Source: Terana coerulea (lineage: Eukaryota; Basidiomycota; Agaricomycetes; Polyporales; Phanerochaetaceae). From it: DNA of 64,000 nt. Both the position numbers and the translations under genes were made by a program. Positions 43,740 through 53,340 of the stretch are shown here, one piece after another. The notes beneath the pieces are model-generated. The model saw only the letters and a list, made by a program, of their open reading frames with translations. It was not told the origin of the DNA and did no database searches. How positions within the stretch are numbered: position 1 is the first letter of the stretch; each line of letters begins with the position of its first letter. The stretch covers positions 85,179 through 149,178 of the forward strand of contig JAKOGH010000941.1 of assembly GCA_024811115.1 (NCBI GenBank), read 5' to 3'.

Positions 43740-45006
43740 CACTGACTGTGTCAGTGTAGCGCGTGTGGCCCAGAATATCTAAGGGCATTACAGACCTGTT
43801 ATTGCCTTAAACTTCTGTCTGCTAGATGCAAATAGTCCCTCTAAGAAGCCAGCAACTAGCAAAAGCCGGCCAGACTATTTAGCAGGTTAAGGTCTCGTTC
43901 GTTATCGGAATTAACCAAACAAATCACTCCACCAACTAAAAATGGCCATGCACCACCACCCATAAAATCATGAAAGAGCTATCAATCTGTCAATCCTAGT
44001 CATGTCTGGATCTGGTGAGTTTCCGGTGTTGAGTTAAATAAGCCGCAGGCTTCACACCTGATGGTGCCCTTCCATCAATTCCTTTAAGTTTTAGCCTTGC
44101 GACCATACTCCCCCAGAACCCAAAGACTTTGATTTCTCATAAGATGCCGAGTGACACATCAAATTGAGTTCACCTGATCTCTAGTCAGCATAGTTTACTG
44201 TTAAGACTACAACAGTATCTGATCGTTTTCAATCCCTTAACCTTCGTTCTTTGATTAATGAAAACATTCTTGGCAAATGCTTTCGCGAGTAGTTAGTCTT
44301 CCGTAAATCCAAGAATTTCACCTCTAGCAACGGAATACTAATGCTCCCAACTATCCCTATTAATCATTACAGTGACTCTAGAAACCAATAAAATAGAACT
44401 GCATGTCCTATTTTATTATTCCATGCTAATGTATTCAGGCATAAGCCTGCTTTGAACGTTCTAATTTTCTCAAGGTAAAGTCCTGGTTCCCCAACACACC
44501 CAGTAAAGGGTATGCCGGCTCACCAAGAGGTAAGACCCAGCCAGACAGTACATACCGTTAGGTAGACCACCCGGCCAGGCCTGAAGTTCAATTACGAGCT
44601 TTTTAACTGCAACAACTTTAATATACACTATTGGAGCTGGAATTATCACGGCTGCTAGCACCAGATGTGCCCTCCAATTGTTCCTCGTTAAAACATTTAA
44701 ATTGTACTCATTCCAATTATAAAACCCGAAAGAGCCCTATATTGTTATTTATTGTCACTACCTCCCGTGTCGGGATTGGATAATTTGCACGCCTGCTGCC
44801 ATCCTTAGATGTGATAGCCGTTTCTTAGGCTCCCTCTCTGGAATTGAACCTTTATTCCCTGTTACCCGTTAAAACCATGGCAGGCCTCTATTCTATCATC
44901 GAAAGTTGATAGGGCAGATATATAAATGAAGCATCGCTGGCACAAGGTCATGCAATTCGAGAAGTTATTATGAATCACCAAAGGAGCGGCAAACCGCATA
45001 CGTTAC
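43740..45006 (-). pseudogene. 18S (SSU) rRNA fragment, degenerate
   Basis: The reverse complement is eukaryotic SSU rRNA, matching the fungal sequence over about 1.27 kb of the usual ~1.8 kb. Recognisable blocks include GTTATTGCCT/CCAGCAACTAGC near 43,800, CTTAAAGGAATTGATGGAAG on the minus strand near 44,080, GTCAGAGGTGAAATTCTTGG-equivalent near 44,320, the TCCAATAGTGTATATTAAAG region near 44,610 and ACTTTCGATGATAG near 44,900. Highly conserved positions are changed, nearly all by transitions (for example CCGCGGC of the 530 loop reads CCGTGAT), and both ends are missing. It is a dead, ectopic rDNA piece. Confidence 0.9.
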
Positions 45007-45009
45007 CAA

Positions 45010-46020
45010 AACTGCAGTTCTAGTCCAGTTTTTCACCTTTAGTTTTCTTTTATAAATGGTTCTATTTATAATTTTGGTCAAAGAAAGTATATAGCTTGGA
45101 AACTAGTTCACACCAGTTTAGGGCTGTATTTAATGCTTATCAAGCCAATAGTTTAATTGAATGAAACTATTCGAAAGTGCTGATAATTTACATTAAATAA
45201 TGAGAAATTAGCGAAATGAATACACAGAAATTAAACCTGCCACACTTTAGTAGCAATCTAGTAGTGCTAAGTTTTAAAGAGTTAGCTCATAACTCTAACT
45301 AGCTGACATAGACTAATATTAGTATAAATAATATAAGCATGTTCCCAAGTATTGACATGAAGACTATAGCCTAGGCATAAGCACTAAGAAATGGATTGCA
45401 AGCAATATACTTGAATATATCTCTAGATGGCAAGCATAAGATGGCACACTATAAACTAAATAGAATACTATAAATTCTAATCATGTTTATACATATTCAA
45501 TAGCATGTTATAAGCATAGTAAAATAAAATTGCCATTTTGAAATATTCACAGCATAAGCTATTAGGCTTATATCGTAAAAAAGAGTTGAATTCAGAGACT
45601 TATTACCATTTAAATAGCAAATAGCACCTAAGGAGTATGCAGGCGATATTTTTTATATGTGTAGGCATTTTGATGAATATACTCACAATTCTTGGCATTT
45701 ATCAGGCTTCATTAATTTATAGTTTATCCTAGCCAGTAAATAGCAAAAAATGGAGTGTAATATCAAAATACAAATGAAGTACTGCAAGTTAGGGAAATAT
45801 TCAAGCATATATAAAAGCTTGTAATAAGCGTCGTAAAATATAATAATGATTTTGGAACATTCACAGCTTGAGCTATATAGCTGACATTGTGCAAAAGCAA
45901 ACTTTAAGGGCTTTGTATCATTGAAACAGGAAAATAGCACATACTAAGTATGCAAATATGTTTCATGCATATACATATGCATTTCCACGAAGATATTTAT
46001 AATCTCACAAATTGATCTGG
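45010..46020 (+). repeat. AT-rich dispersed repeats (B and C units)
   Basis: 45,010-45,260 (unit B) matches 61,940-62,213 directly and 58,668-58,940 inverted. 45,270-45,420 and 45,700-45,860 (unit C) match 63,487-63,635 and 63,720-63,890. Inside, about 45,500-45,715 and 45,803-46,020 look like diverged tandem copies. No coding capacity. Confidence 0.6.
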
Positions 46021-46792
46021 CTTTTGGATCTGTGATTCACCTAGGCAAATGGATAGCGGTGATAGAATACAGCACTAAAATACTGGTAAAATGACACAAA
46101 TATCTGCATATGTTTGGGCAAATGCTCAATGTGTATGTAAAAATTAGTAGCAATTTATAATGCACTATGCAATACAAAATAAAATCACAGAAATGCTAAA
46201 AATATGTAATAGTGTAATTTATAATCTAATTCAAATTTTAAAATTAACATATATCCCTAACAATGTTTAAACATTGTCACAATGCTAATTCTGTAGCTTC
46301 TAAGCTGTTCTCTTTATTTACTGCTACAAAGAGTGTCTAAATTACTAAATGCGATTATACACACATTTAATATGTGCACATTGTTGCTTAAATAGTTTCA
46401 TACTTATATAGCTTTCAGTAAATTTGTAATAAGTTGCCTAATGTTGCGCTTTGCAGCTATATTCAAAGTAGCCAGATATTATTCGCTTTTTGTAAGCATG
46501 TATTGATAAAACAATATATTAAGTGGTAGCATATATATAGTAGTTTATTATTTTACTTGCAGCATTGACACTATGTTTAATATAACAAACTTATTATATG
46601 TATTTGTTTTAGTTCCTAAAGCTTAGTAATGCCTCAATTTAATTATTAGTTATTGGTGTTTATATAGTATATTTACTTAATTACAGTAAAACAAAATGGC
46701 TTATGTTAAGAGTTTTAAGTACGCCTTTGAGCGAAGTTAGCGCTCATTTATTGAGATTTAGAGTAATTTATTATACAATAAAGATCAAAAAT
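46021..46792. other. AT-rich interval, nothing recognised
   Basis: Very A+T-rich, no frame over 60 codons, no LTR terminus or RNA gene. Confidence 0.5.
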
Positions 46793-47607
46793 AATGCAAG
46801 CATGGTTAGCAGGCTTGGAAAGATTGGCTTATATTATTTTAACTAAGAAAGCTTTCAGTATAAATGTTTGATAGTTAGAAAGCCCCACAATAAAGCCTTT
46901 TTGAATGCAGCCACATTACTATATACAGTGAGTCTGGATAAGTAAATGTATGCTATATCCTAAGCTTGCCTTTTTAATAAATCCACAGTAGTTTGGCAAT
47001 AAAATATACTGCAGGCTTATTGCATAGCTTACAATAAACTTGAACATGCCTGCTTTCTAAGCCATCTTATGCATTGCATGCAAGCAAGGTAATTCCTCAG
47101 TAGTGCAGTACATTATATGAGTAGGTAGTTAATAATTAATAATATATAACATATATATGCAAACCAAAGTGCATATATATAATCTATATACCAATATTCA
47201 TAATAATACAAAAGCATATCTATAGATAACCACTTGATGCAAAATCATAACGCATTTACATTTTTGCAAAATGATAATGCACATTGTTTGCAGCATAGTG
47301 TAATATTTACAGTGGATGGTGAGTCTACTTAATGTTATATTCAAAGCAGACATCTGCAGGTTTATTTTAAGCTATGCAACAAGTTTATAATATATTTTAT
47401 TGCCAAACTGATGTTGATTCATTTAAAATGCAAGTTTAGCATACAGTGTGCATTTATTAATCCAGACTCACTGTATATGATTATGTGGCTACATCCAAAC
47501 GAAGCTTCATTGAGGGAGTTTCTAATTATCAAACATTTATATCGAAAGCTTTCTTAGTTAAAACAATATAAGCTAATCCTTCCAAGCCTACTAACTATAC
47601 TTGCATT
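46793..47607. mobile_element. Inverted-repeat element, ~280-bp arms
   Basis: 46,793-47,070 is the diverged reverse complement of about 47,345-47,607 (ends AATGCAAGCATGG / CTATACTTGCATT). The spacer is about 270 bp. No transposase frame; an old MITE or foldback element. A target duplication is not visible. It marks the edge between AT-rich DNA and the balanced island. Confidence 0.55.
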
Positions 47608-49667
47608 GTGTTTAAGCTTCACTGTAAATGTGGTAATGCAACAGTGCCACTCAAAATCCGCGCGCATCGGCAGCGCGCTCAGGAGCTATCGCCCATTTAT
47701 TCACAACTTTCAGGCCTGGCAGAGTGCAGATCTGGAGGAAATCATAACGTCATTAATGCAAAGCTTCCAGCCTCACCGTGATTCTCTGCGCTGTTCTTTC
47801 TGCAGGGCGGGTCATAGCCATTGCAGTGTAACGTGTAATCACTCACGTCTCGAGGTTGTGCAGTCCATAACGTTAAAAGGCACATGTCCTCTCATCAGAT
47901 AACTTGTGGAGTGAGCCATCAGTGTGATCAGTAAATACTGCACACAGTCGCATTGCAAATGAAACCCACTGCGTAAAATTACAGATGATGCGGAGCCTTC
48001 TTTGATAACAGATGTAAAATACGTAGTGGGCAAATGCGTTCATGATCTAATAATACTTCCCTGGGCAATTGTTGAGCACCATTAGGCCACCCCAATGATC
48101 CAACGCTAGGGAGCAACGTAGCTCTAGCATTCAAACAATGTGAGAGCCAGAATACCTCGTAATGTCTTACTCATACTATTTCTTGCAGCGCCCACTGATG
48201 CAAGCTTGTACTGGAGCATTTAACTCTGGCCAACTTTGCAAGCTGATCACTCATCTCTCTCCTCGGCCTTTTTTTAAGGAATTTGTAATCAATGTATGTG
48301 ATCATTCAGTAGTTCTCTTGAACATCCGCCGAACTATCAACACCACTGTGGACTTAGTCACCTGCCAAAATGCAGCTCACTATCAGCCTGCCTATGGAGG
48401 TATATTCCAATAAATAACACATCCAAGTTGTACAGAAAGTGCGAGGCCCAGCGGTGTGTGTTACAAAGAGATGCCCTGTTTTCCTCATCCCGGCCACAAT
48501 GTCATGGTTGTGGACCTGTGCTTGTTAGCGGCACTAAGTACCATGTGGTGTACCATGTAGATAGGGTACAGACAGTCCTCGGGAAGCAGAGAAGTCTGCG
48601 AGACATGCGCAGAAGCTCAAAGAGACATAATAAATACTCATTCCATGCGTGGCAAATACGCAAAGGAAGCTCCAGGAGGATCCAACACCAACCTTGCGAT
48701 ACCACAGAGGTTGCAACGGACTTCACAGTGGCTCCTAGTAGGCCACGGATGACCTGGCGCATCTGCGTGAGGATGAAAGACAGTTCATTACCATCATTGC
48801 TGAAGGAGATGGGTTATAAGAGGAGCCGTGGCATTCTCTACCCTAGCACAAAGCGTGGACTCAAAGCCTGGGCTAGATTGGCTTGAAATGCATGCAACGG
48901 TGCTCTCACAGAAGAAATGATAAGTCAAAAGCGAGGCAAATCAGGGATAAGACGCTGCAAGTCAAGCAGTAGTCACTATCCACAACATATAGGAAACGGA
49001 GGGCGAGTAGGGCTACCATCGCAAGGCAATAGGTTCAATAAGCACTGTAGCCTGTCAAGCCTACCAACACCAGCAGTTGTGTCTCATTCTTTAAGAAACG
49101 CCAGGTGGCAGCCAATATCAAATATGGATATCATAGGATTTGTAACAGGGACCCCTTGTCAAGAAAGGCCATGCCGGACTCAGAGTCACTGTGCACTTCA
49201 AATTCGAACCAAGCATTTGATTTCCAGTCCTTCTTGGCGTAGGTCCAGCCTGTTTACATAAAATCCTACCATAACCGCTGCCTTGTTTTTATATCAGACT
49301 CTATGTTTCGCCGTCTCAAAGCTATTGCATTGGGCCGCGTATCCAACATGTGCGACCATGGACATCTGCGGGCGCCTCATGCATGACGTCTATTATTTGC
49401 ATATATGCAAGCGCCTCATGCATGCAAGCAATATTAGCATCATCATTGTGCCTATTTCCAAGAGTTCCTCAAGAGTCTCGGGTAGCGGTTGCCTTTGACT
49501 GCATGCAATGCAGCCAACGACACACAATTGCTGTACTGGCTTACGGTACTGAGGTGACAGCGATAGCGTGTACATGTACCTACAGACGGGTTGAAAAGGC
49601 GGGTCTAAACGATCACCACCAAGAAGCCATGCTGTGCACATTTTCAGGATGAACTAAAGAAACATAT
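47608..49667. other. Balanced-composition interval; only unsupported ORFs
   Basis: G+C rises sharply here. The longest frame, 48428-48886 plus (152 codons, Arg/Ser-rich, four Cys in the first third), has no motif I recognise, and an opposite-strand frame (48502-48762) is just as open, so strand choice is not supported. Possible decayed genic DNA. Confidence 0.3.
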
Positions 49668-49676
49668 CATCTACAG

Positions 49677-50394
49677 TAGTCTCGTCCCCATCCCCTCCTT
49701 CCGGATTTGGGAACTCCGTCAGGAGGGTCTGGCGTCTCCCCAACGGCGGAGGGGGCGTCGCCTTCGTCAGTTTCTGACGAGCGCTTATGTCAACTTGAGA
49801 CTCGTAGTTCGAATCCTGCACTCGCAGCATTGAGGTATGCCTTAGCTGACTTGACAGGCGGAATATGTATATATATCCGTGATTTTATGTAATTTTAGAA
49901 TGAATTTCAGGCGGCATATGTGCTCCACAGCGGCTATACAACATCCTGGCTGAGATTAACTGGACTTCATTGCTTCTTCACGGTGTTCAGCACTTCTGGC
50001 TTGGTTAGCTTATTAAAAGGGTCATAAATAAAGTTAATAATATTGCTTGACACGCCTGAGCATTGTAAAGGTATCAAGGCCTGGTTTTGCCGGCCAAGTA
50101 GCCAGTCAGCACATTTCTGCCCAGCTAACTCACATCAGCAATTGCGCAACAAGGGAAGGATACAAAAATGTGAATTTGTGCTTTAAAATCATATATATGT
50201 GCATAAATCCCGCCTGTTAAGTCAGCTAAGGCATACCTCAATGCTGCGAGTGCAGGATTCGAACTACGAGTCTCAAGTTGACATAAGCGCTCGTCAGAAA
50301 CTGACGAAGGCGACGCCCCCTCCGCCGTTGGGGAGACGCCAGACCCTCCTGACGGAGTTCCCAAATCCGGAAGGAGGGGATGGGGACGAGACTA
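49677..50394. mobile_element. MULE-like non-autonomous element, ~215-bp TIRs, 9-bp TSD
   Basis: 49677-49893 is a near-identical reverse complement of about 50,178-50,394 (ends TAGTCTCGTCCCC / GGGGACGAGACTA). Perfect 9-bp duplications CATCTACAG flank it (49668-49676, 50395-50403). Long TIRs plus a 9-bp duplication are typical of Mutator-like elements. The 285-bp centre has no transposase. The identical open frames in the two arms (MGTPSGGSGVSPTAEGA...) are a by-product of the GC-rich TIR. Confidence 0.85.
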
Positions 50395-50632
50395 CATCTA
50401 CAGGAGACCCCGGTGTTGTCGCACCTTCTGCTCTTCACTTGTCTGAATGACACTTGCATCACGCTGAGCTCGAACATTATGAAACGTGATTTGATTACAT
50501 GGAGTAGTGAGCTGAAACAAGAATAACCTACGCAGGAATCGGTAAATTTGAGCTTTGCAAGTCGTTCAATGCCACAGAGGTGGTTATTGCTGATGGAAGG
50601 TGGTGGTCGATGGTCGGTGTAGGAGCTGATAG

Positions 50633-51135
50633 GTGGCCTGCGCTGTACAGGCAGAATTCAAGGAATTGGTTTGTGCGATCTTTGGTAGGCTCACCGCCAT
50701 GTTTTCGCTCCCCGTCGATTATGCCAACAGTCTGCTTACTTATAGCCTCTGCCACTGGCAGCCTTCCGCCAATGATGTACTGGACGATGACCAAATGAAA
50801 TACCCAAAATATTGTTTAAGGATACCAGACGGAGTTGAGAAGATAGCTGTACATCTTCCGGTGCACCAGCCCCGCCACGATTTGGCGTCACAGCACTGCA
50901 TGTGAACTCATCCGGAAGGTGAAGGCGGTAGAATCTTCATTTTCGCGCGGCTAAGCCAGGCAGAGGTTGCCAGATATGCTGCGTGACAATCACCGTACAA
51001 CACTGTGAAAGCACAGAATCGTCGAGCCCAGCCAACAAGGGCGTGAAGCACCATCAGTGGCGACCACAGATGAGACGAGAAGCCACGCGGCGCACTGGGC
51101 TGCGCAGAATCCGACTCGCTATCCAGAGGGGTCTA
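50633..51135 (+). pseudogene. Paralogue 1 of an unrecognised gene
   Basis: The frame 50633-50905 gives VQAEFKELVCAIFGRL, DYANSLLTYS, and YPKYCLRIPDGVEKIA; after a TGA it continues IFIFARLSQAEVARYAA. Homologous to 52,561-53,340 at protein level (conserved PKYC-[IL]-x-IPDG and FARLx-x-[VA]EVARYA). CGA-to-TGA and CAG/CGA changes produced the stops. Basic, without a signal peptide or membrane segment. The 5' end, promoter and function are unknown. Confidence 0.5.
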
Positions 51136-52560
51136 GAAAAAACGGGAAACAGTGGGGTGAGGCCTGGTGACAAAGTGTGAAACGTATCGTACTTGGGCGC
51201 GCCTACGCCGTCTGGTCCTCATCCTGGCGATGCACGGTACCTCCCCTCCCCGTCCTAGGGCAGAGCGGCATCTGGACGTGGAAAAATGCTCAGCGTACAC
51301 GTTCCGCAAACAATACAAAGAGTCATATTAGTAGAGGGGTTTAAGCTGCCCGCCCATGTACCATATCACGTTGTCGGTGTACACGTGCTGCTGCACGTGT
51401 ATCCTCAGGAGACAGACGGTCCAGTCGAGCTCTTTAGCGGCAAGCAGCAGAGAGGCGTCGGTGCACGACACCTTCCTGATTTCGCGAGACGTCTGGCTCC
51501 GAGGTCATTAGATGCCCATCGTGAGACGACATCGAGCCTGGCTCGAGTCATTCTTTCTCGCAGCAGAAGATGAACTTTTCATCCGTCGCAGTCTGACAGT
51601 CCTGTAACTGGATGGCACTCGTGAAACACTCAAAGCATTCAAGTCCGTATTGCAAAGTGATTAGATTTGTATGAAACGGCACCAGGCCACTCAAAACGCT
51701 AGTATTCCGGATTGCAGCATGTAGAAGAGCTCGCCAGCACCGTGTACACAGTGAGTGCGGACTCGGCTTTCTACTCGTGTAAATTGGCTGACTCAAGTAT
51801 TGGACGCAAGGTGTGCCTAAGTGAGGTTCTGGGCCCATCTGAAGATGCAGTGGAAGATTTTGCGCCTCCATCGACCTTTTACCTGTCTGGCCCACATTTT
51901 GGTCACTGTACAGTGATACTGGCAAGTCCCTGGATTTCCACGGGCAAGGCCGCCGTTTGGAGGGTATTCCGTTCGTGATGGATGCGTCATTCCAGCGGTG
52001 CCCTCGTAAGGCCCTCCAGGTGCCTACGCAAGCTGTCAGCATGTTTACGCGTAGCCTGCGTCACGGAAACACTGCTGCCTACCACATGTGGGTTACAGCG
52101 ACGCACTTATGGGCAGAGCTTCACCGCCAACTGGGGTGAGGCCAAGGTTTGGGTCTGTTACGGATACACTATCGCACCGGGAGCAAAACGTCTGCAGCGC
52201 GTCAAACACCACCATTGGGCGGATCACGCAGCAGCACTTGCTGCGCAGAGTCCGCTAAGTTGCCCGCCTCTGGCAGAACCTGAGGATTTATTGGCCAGGT
52301 TTTGGAAGCAGTGGCACACTGCGAAAACAAAACAACCTGGAACCTTGAGCACACCCTTATGACAAACAATATAAAGAGCAGCATGGTTGTGTATTTTCCG
52401 AATGCTACGCACTAGCATGGCTCGGCACCAACGATCTACCCCGACGTCTAAGCCGCCGCTAAATACGCGCACAGGGAGGGTGCCCGGTATATTTACCATA
52501 CACTCATGTAACTGCTCGATCTCTGACCAACGTACTTCAGATATTTTACCTGCTCATGCA
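51136..52560. other. Interval between paralogues; no gene supported
   Basis: Several 80-160-codon frames on both strands overlap each other (for example 51548-52042 minus, 51982-52362 plus) without recognisable motifs. A perfect hairpin TACACGTGC-TGCT-GCACGTGTA lies at 51380-51401. Confidence 0.3.
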
Positions 52561-53340
52561 GCCCTCCGCGTTGTGCAGGCGGAATTTAAGGAATTAATCC
52601 GCGCGGCTTTCGGTATGCTCGCCGCCAGACTTCACTGGTGGGCGGCTCGTTTCTGTTGGCTGCAAAACTGTGACATAAACGAAGACATAAGGTATAATTA
52701 TTTCCCGGTATTGTGGCAGCAGAATTCTGATCGAATCGGTGGAAAAAACGACTCCTCCTGCCTAATAAGGCAACTCTTTACTGTTTTACCATGGTTTTTA
52801 CATCGTTTTAGGAGCTACAGAATTGTGGTAAATGTATACCTTCTTTCTGCGTTTATGTCACAGTTTTGCGGCCAACAGAAAAGGGCCACCCACCCAGTGC
52901 TTACGCTCTTCATAATAAAGTATGCTAATAGTCTGCTTGCCACCGCCCATGCCAATGGCAATCCGCAGGCGGTGATGTGCTAATCGGTGACAAAAGGAAA
53001 CGTCCAAAATACTGTATACAAATCCCGGACGGAGCTAAGAGGCTGGCCGGACGACGTCCGTTTCACCAACTCTGCGATGATCCGGCATCACGGCACGGCC
53101 TGCGAGCTCACCGGAAGGTGAAGAGCGGCAACATATTCTTTGCACGGCTGAGGCACGTAGAAGTTGCCAGGTATGCCTTGCAACAGTCTCGATATGAAAG
53201 CATAGAAGCATGAGGCCATCGCACTGACAAGGATGAGAAGCGCCATCAGCGGCGATCACAGATGAGACGAGAGGGCACTCGGCGCCTGCACACATCCAAG
53301 TATGCGGAGGACTCAGATTGGGAGTGGCTACTAGAATCAT
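52561..53340 (+). pseudogene. Paralogue 2, interrupted by a MITE
   Basis: VQAEFKELIRAAFGMLAAR, then a 267-bp insertion, then YANSLLATAHANGNPQAV, a frameshift, and the frame from 52,977 RPKYCIQIPDGAKRLAGRRP, NIFFARLRHVEVARYALQQS, one TGA, and a basic tail KDEKRHQRRSQMRREGTRR ending EDSDWEWLLESYQI. It is better preserved than paralogue 1 downstream. The domain is unknown to me; an acidic/aromatic C-terminus follows a strongly basic segment. Confidence 0.5.
52633..52899. mobile_element. CACTA-like MITE, 267 bp, TSD CTT
   Basis: Terminal inverted repeats of about 58 bp start CACTGGTGGGCGGC and, from the right, CACTGGGTGGGTGGC, sharing TTTCTGTTGG-C-GCAAAACTG. CTT flanks it (52630-52632, 52900-52902). 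The uninterrupted paralogue at about 50,690 shows the empty site. CACT ends with a 3-bp duplication fit the CMC/EnSpm (CACTA) superfamily. No coding capacity. Confidence 0.8.

Noticed and set aside
48428..48886. 152-codon plus-strand gene
   Set aside because: No domain, equal openness on the opposite strand, no start context or intron evidence; kept only as an unsupported ORF.
49707..50364. Two copies of a 61-79-codon gene (MGTPSGGSG...)
   Set aside because: They are the two arms of the MULE-like inverted repeat; identity follows from the TIR, not from a duplicated gene.
51548..52042. 164-codon minus-strand gene
   Set aside because: Long but with no motif, overlapped by plus-strand frames of similar quality, and no conserved copy.
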